Below are positions 1 to 10,438 of a stretch of DNA of 64,000 nucleotides, piece after piece. The first letter of the stretch is position 1; every line of letters starts with the position of its first letter. Below the pieces are notes generated by a model that ran no database searches, was not told the origin of the DNA, and worked only from the letters and a program-made list of their open reading frames with translations. The DNA lies in the NCBI RefSeq assembly GCF_900497805.2, contig NW_020944351.1, positions 3,457,055 to 3,521,054 of the forward strand, in the 5' to 3' direction. Both the position numbers and the translations under genes were made by a program. Source of the DNA: Vombatus ursinus. Taxonomy: Eukaryota > Chordata > Mammalia > Diprotodontia > Vombatidae.

Positions 1-329
1 TTCAAAGCCTCGCTCCAGTGCCACCTGGAAATCAATGGGACCCTCCCACTTCCTTCCTCTCTCTCACACCGTATGGGTCACACAGGCATCCCCTAGGGTG
101 CCTGCCTGGTGAGTGTACTGCAGGCTCAATGCCCTGTGAATTCTGGCCTCCCAAGGAAGTTGCAACTGGCTGGGCATTTTCACAAGAAACCTTCAGTGTG
201 TAGGGTTTTTATAGGTATTTCCAAGTGTGAGTTAAAAACTGAGCTAAAGAGGGTCAGAAGCCATGGCTGCTCATTCACAATGTCCCAAGCCACAGGAAAA
301 GCATGGGAATGAAAATAAGGTCAATAACG

Positions 330-500
330 CACTTGGATAACAGCAGTCAGCACTTGAGAGTTACAGAGGACTTAGTTAACAAAGTCCCTGTGGGGTAAGG
401 AGTGGAGGGAATCTTTGCTCCACCTTACGGATGAGCTGAAGTACTTTCTCAGGGCCCTGTGGTTAGTGGTGACCATGCTGGGCCTAGGACCTGCCTGTCT
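330..500 (-). repeat. Faint MIR-like SINE
   Basis: A weak antisense match to the MIR core: an acagag...gatgag...ctgggcctaggacctg layout. Strongly diverged. Confidence 0.3.
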
Positions 501-799
501 CCTAAGTCAAGTGACCTCTGTCAAGCCTCTCTTTTGTTAACGTTTTTGGTTTTTTTCCACAGCCCGCTGACTAGAGTGGGGAGATGTCTTTTTAATGGGC
601 AAAGGGGAAAGAAGAGTGTTAAATTTACTTTCCAAAATAGTTGAAGAAAGTAGACCCCTTTTAAGTGGGCTTCAATTATTATTGTCCAATTGTCAATTAT
701 TGGAGTCCAGTTTTGGAGTCAATTAGTGAAGTCCAATTCTTGTCAATTGTATTGTGGTACAGTGTAGATTTTCACTGTCACCGTGGGATCAGAGATTTC

Positions 800-933
800 A
801 ACTTGAAAGGGATCTTAATGGTTATGTGGTCCTGCCCCTCTCTTTTATAGGTGGTTGGGATGGGACTGAGAGCTTGAGTAGTGAAGTCAATTGCCCAAAG
901 TCACACAGGTTAATAAGTGACAGAGATGGGATC
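800..933 (-). repeat. MIR/THER-type SINE fragment
   Basis: Antisense CORE-SINE with 'caaagtcacacagg' and 'aagtgacagag' blocks, directly abutting the next MIR copy. Confidence 0.6.
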
Positions 934-1172
934 TATAATAATAGCTAGCATTTGGATAGTACCTACTATGTGCCAAGTGCTCTTCAAATACTATCTCATT
1001 TGAGCCTTACGACAACTCTGGGAGGTAGCTGTTATTAATAACCCCGTTTTACAGTTGAGGAAACCGAGGCAAACAGAGGTTAAGTGACTTGCCCAAGGTC
1101 ACACAGCCAGTAAGTGTCTGAGGCCAAATTTGAACTCAGGTCTTCCTGATTCCAGGTCCAGCTCTATCTATT
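934..1172 (-). repeat. MIR SINE, near full length
   Basis: Antisense MIR running from the 'tagctagcatttggatagt' end through 'gaggaaaccgaggcaaac' and 'gtgacttgcccaaggtcac' to the tRNA-like end near 1172. One of the better preserved MIR copies here. Confidence 0.85.
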
Positions 1173-1245
1173 ACATCACATTGCAGACAAGAGAAAGGAA
1201 AATACAGAAGAGAAAGCCCTTTAAAATACAGATGAGAAAAAAAAA

Positions 1246-1276
<31 letters not shown>

Positions 1277-1309
1277 TACAGACGAGAAAGCCCCAAAAAG
1301 GGGAGAGGG

Positions 1310-1495
1310 CACATAGTGCATTGGCAAGATTACAGGGCTGGGAAGTCAGTAGTCTGTGTCCTTGGGCTGCCTCTATCACTATTTCTCTGTGTGACCTTGG
1401 GTGAGTCACTTCCCTGTTCTGGAGCTCAGTTTCTTCCAATGTAAAATTGGGGTAAATGGTCTCAAATGTCCCTGCCAGTCCTAATATTCCCATGA
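1310..1495 (+). repeat. MIR/THER-type SINE
   Basis: Sense copy: 'ctgtgtgaccttgggtgagt', then 'gctcagtttcttcc' and a 'ggtaaatggtctc' tail. Confidence 0.65.
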
Positions 1496-1929
1496 CTCTT
1501 GGTCTCTTGGTTTATATGGTTTGTGAAATAGAATCTCATCAAATCCAAGTGAATATTCAGGACTGGGGCCTCTGCTGATCACATCTAGTTTAGAGATTAG
1601 GCGAGCCCTTTGCTTCTTGCTCCTGCTCTATGCCTTTCCCTGATTCCCCTCTTGCTGCCTTGCTTTTAGCCATTTCTCTGTTCCCAGCACTACTGGTTAA
1701 GAGTGAATAGGGAGAGTAAAAAGGGAAGATTCTCTAAAAACATTTCTTCTGAGTAGCTCTAATAAATAGTTGCCCAAAATGCAAAAACCTCGAAACTAGA
1801 TACTAAAAATGAGGTTGGGGGAATAGCTCTGGATTTCATCTACATATTATTATTTCTGGCCCCCCCAATCATGGGGAATCAAAAATGGACTGCGACACAC
1901 ATAAATAAGATGACAAACTAAAAAGTATA

Positions 1930-2090
1930 AAAGCCTAAGATTATGAGGGAACTTGGGTGGTATCTAATCCAACCTCCTACCTGGTGCAGGAATTCCCTCT
2001 CAAGCAATCATCTGCTTAACACAGTTCTAGTGATCCCCAGGATGAGGTGACTCTTCTCTTTCCCAAGGCCAACTCTTCCACTTGGGTATT
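1930..2090 (+). repeat. CR1/L3 LINE fragment
   Basis: Contains the 'tctaatccaacctcctacc...gtgcaggaattccctctc' block seen in mammalian CR1/L3 3' sequence. Diverged. Confidence 0.45.
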
Positions 2091-2284
2091 TGTGCCCATC
2101 CCCTCTCATCTCCCCTAGGAGCTTGGCCCCACAATGATTCCTTCTTATTCACTCATCTTCAGCCTCTCCTTTGTCTACTGGCTCCTTCCCTGCCACCTGC
2201 CAACATGCCCATCCCGAAACCAAAATTCAAAAACAAAAAAGCCCCCAAAACTTTACTCAAGCCTGGCATCACTTCAAGCTAGCA

Positions 2285-2385
2285 TCCCATATATCCCTCT
2301 CCCTCTCACTCTCCTCTATATGGGGAGAATGGACTAGATGGTCTCTAAGGCTCTTTCCCGTTGGAGGTTTACGGTCCTATCATCC
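2285..2385 (+). repeat. SINE 3' tail (MIR/THER type)
   Basis: Block 'ggactagatggtctctaagg' followed by a 'ctctttcccgttggagg'-like tail, typical of the marsupial MIR/THER SINE end. Confidence 0.5.
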
Positions 2386-2499
2386 TAAAAGAAGGATCTA
2401 TCAGAATTCTCTAAGTCCTCCCATGCTATACTTGTTTCTCCATTTTCCTCACTTCTTCAGCCCCTTGAAGTCCGGCTTCTAGCCTCACCCCTTGACTGA

Positions 2500-3830
2500 A
2501 ACCGTTCCTTCCAAGGTCACCAACTGTGAAATCCAGTGATTCCTAGCTGCCGAATCTAATGGCCTCCTCTCAGTCCTCACGCTACTTTCCAGCAGTTTTT
2601 AATAATGTTAAACACCTTTCACTAACCTGGACAGATCAAAAACACTCTCCTCTCTTGCCTTCTGTGATACTGTTCTCTCTTGGTTCTCCTACCTGGCTGA
2701 CTGTTCCACCTCGGTCTTCTTTGCTGGACCATCATTCTCCCTACTGACCATTAAGTCTGAGTGTGCCCTAAGGCTCTCTGCTAGGCCCGTCTCTTATCTG
2801 CCGCTCTTACTCTCTCACCAGCCACCATGGTTTCAATTCTCATCTCTAGGCTAATGATTCCCAAATCTATATATCCAGCCCAGTGGGAAATCTCATCCCA
2901 CATCACCAACAGCCTACTGGAAGACTATCTCCATTTAGATGTCCAATTAATATGTCAGACTCAACTTGTTCAAAATGAAACTCTTTGTGTCTCCCCTGAA
3001 ACCTGCCCCTCCTCCAAACTTCTCTATTTCTGTCAGAGACACACCATCCTTCCATTTACCCAGCTTCACAGTCTTGGAATCATCCTTGACTCCTCCCTCT
3101 CCCTCTCCTCACCCCCCCACCATATCAAGCACTTGCCAAGTCTCGTTAATCCTGCCATCACAACATGTCTCGTGTATGTCCCCTTTTCTTTACTCCCAGA
3201 GCTACTACCCTAGTTCAGGTCCTCAGCACCTCTCACGTAGACTATTTCAGTAGACTTCCAATTCGTCTCCCTGCTTCCGTTCTCTCCTCTCTCCAGTCTA
3301 CCCTCTATATAGCTACCAAACTGATATTCCTAAAATACGCATCTGACCATTTTATTTCCCTGCTCAAAAATCTTGGATGGCTTCTAGGATAAAATACAAA
3401 CATCTTCATACTGGCACTGAGCGCCCTCCACAGTCTGGCTCTCACTCATACTTCCAGCCTTCTTTCATATTACCACACTCTCTGTACCAGCCAAAATGGC
3501 CTACTGACTGTTCCCAATATGCTCAATTCTATCTCCTGCCACCCTACCTTTATACAGCTAGTCCCCATGTCTGGAATGCTGTCCCTCCTCACTTCAACCT
3601 CTTCCAGTCTCTAGCTCCATTTAAGGCTACCCTGAAGTGCCTCCTGAAATCATTTCCCATTTATCTTGTACATATTTGGTAGTTAACTTCTCTGTTTACA
3701 GCTTGTTTCCATCCAGTAGAATGTAAGCTTCTTGGGGGCCAGGACAGTTATCTTTGTCTTTGGGTCCCTTGTATTATGTGCCTGTCACATAATTAATGCT
3801 TAGAAAATATTTGTTCGATTCAATTACATT
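2500..3830 (+). repeat. L2 LINE, 3' half of ORF2 and 3' end
   Basis: About 1.3 kb collinear with L2: 'aaggtcaccaactgtgaaat', the reverse-transcriptase stretch around 2760-3100 ('ctaatgattcccaaatctat', 'tcatccttgactcctccctc'), the C-terminal stretch (3230-3600) and the 3' tail with 'tagaatgtaagcttcttggg' at about 3717. Several open frames of 60-128 codons here are remnants of L2 ORF2. The reading frame changes repeatedly, so the copy is dead. Confidence 0.85.
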
Positions 3831-4164
3831 ACAGACCCCACTGTCTGAGCTAGTTCTTTCCTCCCCTTGTGGGGCAGTGCCCATTATCGAGAAGCTTCTC
3901 TTCACTTTGAGGCCCTCTTGCCTCACTGTAGCTTCTGCCCTCGCTCCTGGAGTGCTCTAGCCCTTGAGAATCAAGCAAACCTGTCAGATCCCCCTTTCTG
4001 AAACATTTGAAGAGTCGACATGCCTTCCGTCCTGAAATCTTCTCAGTTCTGCTTGTTTTTCAAGACCCTTTCTTGAAGAGAATCATTTACTAATGAGTCT
4101 TTTTTTCCTCCTGTTCTTAGAGGCCACAGGACAAATTGTAGGGTTTGGTTTTTTGGTCATTGGA

Positions 4165-4325
4165 TTTTTTTTTAAATCCAGATATGTGATTTCTTTGATG
4201 TAGGGAACTCCCACTACTCATATAACTGGCAACTAACTGCACTGCAACTTCAAGCCTTAGAGAGCTGCCTGGAGGAACTGAGAGGTTAAATTACTTGGCC
4301 AGGGTCACATAGCTGGGGGGGGGGG
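4165..4325 (-). repeat. Marsupial tRNA-derived SINE
   Basis: Antisense copy with 'agggaactcccactactcat' and 'gagaggttaaattacttggcc'; ends in a run of 13 or more G at 4315-4328. Same family as 4895-5080 and, in sense, 36015-36250 and 40926-41120. Confidence 0.55.
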
Positions 4326-4604
4326 GGGTCCTCTAACAGCTATTCCATACTGCCTCGAATGATTTTCATAATAAATACATTTTAATTTGTTCTAAGAAAC
4401 TAAATCCACAAAGGACCAGAACACTTCCATCCCCTTCATTCTGAACCAGTCCAGTATTATATAATATTACAGTACCAACCATCGATCACTTTGTTATGGA
4501 ACCAGTTGGTGGAGGACCCTGAAGGCCAGGTTCAGGCTGTAAGTTCTAGAGCCTTACTGTAGCAAATTGTGCACATCCTCCTACCTATGTGTCATTGATG
4601 AGGG

Positions 4605-4830
4605 AGTATGGTATATAGAGAACAGAGCTCTGGGCTTGGAGTCAAAAAGAACTAACTAGATGTGTCTCTAGGTAAGCCATCTGACCTCTCTAAGCCTCAG
4701 TTTCCTTACCTATAAAATGGAGTTACTAATAGCACCTACCTCGAAGTACAGTTGTGAGTCTGGGATGAGTTTAATGTCTATATAAAGTGCTCTGCAACCT
4801 TAAAATGATATAGAAATTTCAGTTGTTATC
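4605..4830 (+). repeat. MIR SINE
   Basis: Sense MIR: tRNA-like start, 'cctcagtttccttacctata', then 'taatagcacctacctcg' and the AT-rich 3' end. Confidence 0.75.
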
Positions 4831-4894
4831 ATTATGCATGGTAACTGAAAAGAAGAAGGAGTATTGTCTCTTTGCTTACATATTAGGATAAGGA

Positions 4895-5080
4895 GAGGGG
4901 TAGGGAACCTGTGATTTCATACATTTAGGTGAGAAAACTCCCACCAACTCATATCAATGCAGGTCAGCAACTTCTTACCTTAGAAAATCGAGAGGTTAAG
5001 GCCTTTATCCAGTTACACTGTCAACAGGACTCAAACTCAGGTCTTACTGGGCTTCAAGACTGGCTCTCTCCCACACTCTC
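4895..5080 (-). repeat. Marsupial tRNA-derived SINE
   Basis: Antisense copy: 'gtgagaaaactcccaccaac', 'atcaatgcaggtcagcaact', then 'cgagaggttaagg' and 'aactcaggtctt'. Confidence 0.55.
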
Positions 5081-5572
5081 TTGTCTTTTCATTACATATT
5101 AGTACAGAAATACACTGCAGATATAGGAACGGAACCAGAAGTCCCTGTTGTTTCAACCAACCCTCTGTTCCCCTCCAACCATACCAATGTTTGCTGTATT
5201 TGACTTCATGGAAATTACAACGCCAGACTGAAAGACTGGCATATTTTGCCACTTACATATACTTAATCTCCCTTGTGCACACACAGCCTGCATGTTGACT
5301 TTGAACTAAACACCTCAACAAAGGCAAGATCTCTGTTTTCAGCTCCATTCATACCTTGCGCTACCCTTCTCTTAACAGCCATTTACCCCGCTCCCTGAGA
5401 TATTGGTTCCCAAATGCCCATTGCCTGTGACTGCCTTTGGTTGGATCCTGCCCCAATGGAGTCCCCCCTTTTCTCTTTGCCCCATGGGTCAAATTGAAAA
5501 GCTACCTTTGTGTCTTCTAGTATTTTGGCTTTCTGAGACCAGCTCTGCATTCCTGCCAAACCCCTCCCCTTC

Positions 5573-5605
5573 TTTTTGTTTGTTTGTTTGTTTGTTTGTT
5601 TTTTT
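5573..5605 (+). repeat. (TTTG)n microsatellite
   Basis: About seven TTTG units followed by a T run, immediately upstream of the U2-like fragment. Confidence 0.9.
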
Positions 5606-5614
5606 GCCTTGCTC

Positions 5615-5655
5615 ATGGCTTCTCCGTCCTTTTGGCTAAGATCAAGTGGTGTCAA
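5615..5655 (+). pseudogene. U2 snRNA 5'-end fragment
   Basis: About 40 nt match the start of vertebrate U2 snRNA, including the invariant 'ccttttggctaagatcaagt'. Similarity stops just where the branch-site recognition GUAGUA would follow, and the rest of U2 is absent. It is therefore a truncated retro-pseudogene, in the same direction as MBNL3 and about 160 nt upstream of the 151-nt exon. Confidence 0.8.
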
Positions 5656-5811
5656 GCGTAGTCAATATTATTGCCTTGCAAGTGAGTTTGTTTGCAGGTG
5701 ATTTACAGGCCAGACTTTGCATCGCTGGTGCATGCTTTGCTCAGTGATGTTTTTGTTTTTCACTCTTCTCTGGCCCTCCTTGATGTTCTTCCATCTCTCT
5801 CCCTTCTACAG

Positions 5812-5962
5812 GCCCTGCCACCTGGTGCCCTCCAACCTCTACCAAAGAGGCCAGCACTTGAAAAGAACAACGGTGCCACCACAGTCTTCAACCCAAGTGT
5901 TTTCCACTACCAACAGGCTCTAGCTAACATGCAGCTGCAGCAACCAACATTTATCCCAACAG
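5812..5962 (+). CDS. MBNL3: Muscleblind-like 3, 151-nt coding exon
   Basis: Muscleblind proteins are CCCH zinc-finger RNA-binding regulators of alternative splicing; MBNL3 is the paralog linked to muscle progenitors. This exon lies C-terminal to the zinc fingers. It is entered at phase 0 (acceptor cttctacag at 5803-5811) and left at phase 1 with a strong donor, gtaagg, at 5963. It encodes 50 codons, [18 protein letters not shown] (residues 1-18), then [17 protein letters not shown] and [15 protein letters not shown]. The [11 protein letters not shown] and FHYQQAL blocks are shared by all MBNL proteins. The ALxPGxLQ start and the QPxFIP end match human MBNL3 better than MBNL1 or MBNL2 from memory. 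A longer open frame through the exon (5692-6018) is only intron read-through. Paralog choice is likely, not certain. Confidence 0.88.
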
Positions 5963-6347
5963 GTAAGGTTGTGTTCCCTAACTGGCCCAATCTTAGTAGC
6001 CCAGCAAGCTGCAATTAGTAAGAGATCTTTAGATTGCTACTGTTGTTTTTAAAGGCTTTTGACTAAAGACTGCGTATAAATGTCTTTGGTAGAACTTTGA
6101 GCAAAAGTAGTATGGGGTGCTATGATGTGTCCTTGCTCTACTATTCAAAAGGAATCCTATTTGTTTCACAGAATTCTTGATAAGTAGCAATATAGGTTAA
6201 ACTGGAAAAGTGTCAAGACTTTTCTCTGATTGTTTTGCTTCATATCTCTCCATATAGTTCATTTGGTTAAATCTCAAATTAATTTCTGGACTCTTGGGTA
6301 GTATTATTCATAAATGTATAAATGTCTACACATTTACAAAGTACTTT

Positions 6348-6680
6348 AGGGGCAGTGTGACATAGTGCCCTGGTATCAAACTCAAAGAGAAAGGGATCCC
6401 TGCAGACCTCATATTGACTTAGAAACCCACAAATTAACATTATCTATGTTGTGTTATATTTCTACTTATTTTGTTAAACATTTCCCATTTTAATCTGACT
6501 CAGGCTGCATTCAGAAGTTTTATAGGCTTCTTTTGAGTTTGACACATCTGGTGTAGTAGATCAGGGGTTGGGCTTAGAGTCAGGAACACCTGGAATCAGA
6601 TCCCACCTCTGTCACTTACTAGATGTGTGATATTGGTTAAGTCACTTTACTTCTGTGGTCTTTGTCTTTGGGACATGGGA
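6348..6680 (+). repeat. MIR/THER-type SINE split by an hAT element
   Basis: The 5' end ('ggggcagtgtgacatagtg') is at 6348-6368. The rest resumes at 6551 with 'gggcttagagtcaggaacac', 'gtcacttactagatgtgtga' and 'ttaagtcactttacttc'. Confidence 0.65.
6369..6550 (+). mobile_element. Non-autonomous hAT element (GTGTCAAACTC family)
   Basis: Terminal motifs 'ggtatcaaactcaaa' and 'tttgagtttgacaca' are inverted copies, with 'gcagacctcatattgactta' and 'ttaacattatctatgttgtg' inside. It lies within a SINE, which gives both boundaries. A second, antisense copy is at 23825-23985. Confidence 0.7.
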
Positions 6681-6689
6681 ATATCCCAT

Positions 6690-6785
6690 TTGGGTTGGGA
6701 AGTGACTTACCCAAGTAAGTAGGGAAGTTATTACATATCTAGGTCTTTCTGACTCTAATTCCAGAGATCTTTCCGCTGAACTACA
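6690..6785 (-). repeat. MIR-type SINE fragment
   Basis: Antisense block with 'aagtgacttacccaag', 'ctaggtctttctgactct' and the tRNA-like end. Confidence 0.5.
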
Positions 6786-7895
6786 AATGACAGCGCAAGC
6801 TTATAGCAATGTTACTTATATCCCCAAAGATCCGTGTTTGCTTTGTATTTTATGGTTCCTGTTATTTTTCTTATCACATATTAGGAACTCAAAGCAGGCT
6901 TCTCAGACTCTGTTTTATAACCCTCTAATAATAGGAAACATTTCTAGAATCAAAATAAGCTAGCAGGACAAATGGAGCCTCTCTCTTATTTAGGCCAAAA
7001 TTGCTACAGGCCTTAGCCCCCAAACTCTTCTCCATCTTGGAAAAAATAGATTGGTTGATAGTGGTTAATACTTCATAGAGCCCTAGAATGTCAGAGCCAT
7101 TTGGCAAGCATTCTGCAAGATGGAAGTCACCAGGCAGAAAATAGATGCTCCTCTCTTTTGAAATTGAACCATCAGATCTGCCTGGCTTATCTCTGCTTCT
7201 GTCTCGAGGTAGAATTGTCCCCTCAGAGTTGAGAAGTGAGCCATTGGAGCTGGTAACAGCTTCAACCTGGAGCCTCAAAGCAAAAATCTCAGAAAGGGTC
7301 CCCTTCCCCTTTATTAAGAGCAAAATAAACATGTGTTGAGCACAGAGGGTCCTCTCCCCTTCAGGGCTTTGAGCCAAATGTTAGCAGCCTGTTTCTGTCC
7401 TAAAAAGAATGAAGAAAAGTTTTTCGAAAGTGAAGTCACAGAAACATTATCATCCTAGCCCCAAATCCCATTTCACATTTTGAAAACTATCTGTACATTA
7501 TACAAAAATGGCAGCATCTCTTCTTCCTTTAACTAACAAAGCACTTAGAATGGACTAGCTGAATAGGAATTGTGGCAGACAGGTTTAACAGCTAGAAAAA
7601 AATCAAGAACCATTTCCTGCCCAAGAATCTATGAATTATTTTGACTGTGTGTGTATATGTGTGTATAGGTATGTATATACGTGCACATGCACGCGGGAAT
7701 GCTTGCTGTCAAAGCAAAGAATTTCAAGTTGTCAGTATCGCTGAATACTTTTTTTTTTTGCATGTGCTTGAATTGAATGCTGCAAAGACAATAGCTGCTT
7801 TTTTTTTTTTAGTTAAAGTCAATTCTAACACGAGAGCTCACTAATGAAATATCCCTTTTTGTTCATCTTTCCACGCTTCACTGCATGGTGTAAAG

Positions 7896-7931
7896 GGTCA
7901 GTACTGTGCATGGCACCCACTGCAAGTGTTG
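7896..7931 (+). CDS. MBNL3: Muscleblind-like 3, 36-nt micro-exon
   Basis: Thirty-six nt, phase 1 in and phase 1 out, encoding GSVLCMAPTASVV across its junctions. Acceptor is gtgtaaag (ending 7895) and donor is gtaggt. The GS(I/V)LCM(T/A)P motif and the exact 36-nt length are those of the alternatively spliced exon that in MBNL1 contributes to self-association. LCMAP is MBNL3-like; MBNL1 and MBNL2 have LCMTP. Skipping it keeps the frame, because ACA-G joins TG-CCC. The branch site is probably ctaat at about 7841, within 55 nt. Too short to show as an open frame; identified by peptide and length. Confidence 0.88.
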
Positions 7932-10343
7932 GTAGGTTTTTCTTTCTACACCAATTATAAACTTTTCCTGATATGAATAGAAATTGCCTGTTTTAGTGTT
8001 GCCTGGGAGAGCTGGGTGGCTGAGTGGTGTGGCTGGGTCTCCTCTGTCTATTCGAGGCCTGAAGTGGTTCCTGTACCCTTCCATTTCTGTGCAATTTGAT
8101 GGAATGAAAATCAAGCCCTAAATGATTGATAGCATGCCACTTTTGCCCAAAGATTAAATACCCAAGAAATAGCCAGCGGGAGGAGTATGCATGCATGCCT
8201 ACATTTAGCTTGTTGTAAAGACAATAGTAAGCCATGTTATTGTCACCATTGTAGCAATGATTTGAAAACATGAAATAATAATAATAACCTACAAATGAAA
8301 TAGCTGAGGTTGGGCAGCTAAACTGAACACACCAACAGATACAACCACATGATTTCAGCATTCAGTCTTCAGGAATGAAAATGATAATGAAGGTAGCAAT
8401 GCTGTAGAATGCTATATTCAGTGTAGCTCCCTCTCACGGACACCACCCACCCCACCCCCACTGGATCTAGCTCTTTCTTAAGAATCCCTGACTGTTACTC
8501 TGATCTTAGGCTGGATCTACGTGCCATATACAGCAGTTGGGCTCAACAGTGAGTTCAGAAGTGTTTTGTTAGGCTAGAAATAGACAAGTCCCCCTCATAA
8601 TAAAACCACAGCCACAAAAAGCAGCTACCCTGGACCCAGTGGCCATGAAATCATGGGTATTTTCCTGCCCCCTTGATCTTTCCTCCCTCCCCCAACTCTC
8701 TCAGCCCTAAGGAGAATTCTTAGAAGCTGGGCAGTATACTTTCCGTCCCTCATGAAAAGCAGGAGTAAAATAAGCCTGTGGATAGGCTAGCCCAGCTGTT
8801 AGGACAAAGTAGTTTTCCTATTGGCTTCCAACAGCCTACCTGACAGCCCATGAAGGGATAATGGACCAAGTCATAGCTACAAAGCCAGAAGGAGAGCCAT
8901 AGGCAAACAAACCCAGAATAGCAATAACAACTGCCACCATGGCAGGGTTTGAGCCCTCTGGCTACTGTGTTTGGTGGGGGAGGGAGTGCTGCTTTTCTTC
9001 CACGCATTCCTAATTCCTGTTGCTACTAGGTAAAATGTTCTGTGCACCTGATTAGAAGCCCAGAGTTCCAAATATTTGGAAAGTGTGTCTGTACCTTTTA
9101 CATTTTTTGGTTGTTTGTTGTTCCATCTAGAAAGTTCCCCCACACTTTATACTTTAAGTGCTCTGCATTGGAATGCAATCTGCATGTTTCAGTGGGGTTG
9201 CTGCCTACCTAACTGCTGCATTCTCAAGGTGAAATCCTCAAATGGGGATGTTTTTAGGGTCCCTTAGTAGAAGAGAGAGCTCCAGAATTTCCAGGAATGA
9301 CTATTAGAGACACGAATTTGGCATTTGTGAAATAGCCTGGTTTGATACCCCCACCCCCACACTGTTCATTTCCACAGTTGAATCACACATCTTGCTGAGT
9401 TTCCTAGCTGGAACCCAGATAAATCATCAGATACACATTCTTGCCAGTCACAGGTAACCCCCGGGTCATTTCCACAAATGAGTTAAACCCTGGGAAAAAA
9501 AAAAAAAAAAAAGGAAGACCTTTCTATAGCCAGGAGAGACAACACATTGAAAGGGATGTTGTTGCAGCTGGTAGCCATGTTAGCTGGTGGGGTCGTAGCT
9601 GTAATATGTACCATGAGGACAATGTTTTGTCAGATATTTGCTATGAAAGTCCACTGTGTATATGAATCATAATTTGGGCCAAATTTTCCAAGGAGGCTAT
9701 AGTGGGTGCACCTGTAAAAACATACACACAAATCCCTGCCCTCTACTTACCGACCCCATACCCACCAACCCAACTGCTCTCTTGTATCTGCAAACTAGGT
9801 AAGTACCCACACACCTAACTGGCCCTCTGCACATGCAGAGCAGGATACTGTACCTATCCCTGCCCATTTCTGCCCACAGCCTACAGAACTACCTCCCTAC
9901 TTGCCAGGCAGCAGCCAAACTAAGAAGCCCTTGAAGCATGTGACTTGATTAGCCCTCTGCCCAAATGCTGGGTAGTCAGTGATGGCAAATCCTCATTTTT
10001 ACAGGTGAAACCCCTGTACCCACTTTTGAAAATTTGGCTCTTCCCAGTGTATTACATCTTTGTTTTGCTTATAAATGTACTAAGTGTTGAGAATGTTTTA
10101 GTTTTCCTTAATGATAATTGTAATGGGCTTTTCCCCTTTTTTCTCTTTTTAATTTTTTTTCCCCTTCAATGCTGTCTTGCTTTGCACTGTGAATTGCATG
10201 GCGCGCCCTGGTGTATCCTTCATGACGATGTCACATGGCTTGTTGCTGTGATACCTGCCACGCCCCCAATCCACCACATGTTGTCATGGTTACATAAATG
10301 CTCCACCTTCCTGTATGTCGCTTCCATGGTTCCCTCCTGAAAG
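7932..10343 (+). other. MBNL3: MBNL3 intron between the 36-nt and 95-nt exons
   Basis: About 2.4 kb with no interspersed repeat that I recognise, only short A and C runs (for example A18 near 9495). The last 240 nt form an AG-free zone (separate entry). Confidence 0.7.
10102..10343 (+). promoter_or_regulatory. MBNL3: AG-exclusion zone with predicted distant branch point
   Basis: From the AG at 10100-10101 to the acceptor AG at 10342-10343 there is no AG dinucleotide. The zone starts with a branch-site-like ccttaatg (about 10106-10113) followed by a long pyrimidine tract (about 10128-10170, ttttttctctttttaa and ttttttttcccc). The sequence next to the acceptor is a weaker tract. This layout is that of exons that use a branch point 150-250 nt upstream, as described for regulated exons including MBNL1 exon 5. 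The branch point itself is inferred. Confidence 0.7.
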
Positions 10344-10438
10344 TGCCCATGATGCACGGTGCTACGCCCACCACTGTGTCCGCAGCAACAACACCTGCCA
10401 CCAGCGTCCCCTTCGCTGCAACAGCTACAGCCAATCAG
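10344..10438 (+). CDS. MBNL3: Muscleblind-like 3, 95-nt exon
   Basis: Exactly 95 nt, phase 1 in and phase 0 out, encoding (V)[16 protein letters not shown] then [15 protein letters not shown]. It matches the conserved 95-nt MBNL exon almost residue for residue; [16 protein letters not shown] is the MBNL3 form, where MBNL2 has MMHSATPATV. The acceptor is ctcctgaaag (ending 10343). The donor, CAG/GTTTGG, is poor, consistent with regulated inclusion. Read through into the intron it would add VWPFQ and stop. Leaving the exon out joins the 36-nt exon to the next exon in another frame and gives a short ...VVDIPVISR end; the equivalent skip in MBNL1 gives VVDTHNICRTSD. Confidence 0.9.

Larger units (their letters stand above)
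1..5811 (+). other. MBNL3: Intron of MBNL3 upstream of the first exon in the window
   Basis: No MBNL coding sequence is visible before 5812. The zinc-finger exons and the optional 54-nt exon known from MBNL1 were looked for and not seen, so they probably lie before the window. The intron holds old SINEs (800-1500, 4165-5080), a long L2 fragment (2500-3830), a CR1/L3 fragment and a U2 snRNA-like fragment. I see nothing recognisable in 1-330, 520-800, 1500-1930, 3835-4160 or 5085-5570. Confidence 0.7.
5963..7895 (+). other. MBNL3: MBNL3 intron between the 151-nt and 36-nt exons
   Basis: About 1.9 kb. It holds one SINE split by an hAT element (6348-6680) and a MIR fragment (6690-6785); the rest, 5963-6340 and 6790-7895, shows no repeat I can name. 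A GT-rich stretch (about 7640-7690) and a ctaat branch-point-like motif (about 7841) precede the 36-nt exon. Confidence 0.7.

Noticed and set aside
2827-3213. 128-codon open frame resembling a protein gene
   Set aside because: It is L2 reverse-transcriptase remnant, collinear with L2 on both sides.
1-5811. Search for the 54-nt MBNL1-type exon (KSLKRPLEATFDLG) and zinc-finger exons
   Set aside because: No matching peptide or exon-sized sequence with splice sites was found; probably outside the window or absent in this paralog.
5692-6018. 108-codon open frame around the 151-nt exon taken as a complete gene
   Set aside because: Only 5812-5962 matches MBNL and it is bounded by good splice sites; the rest is intron read-through.
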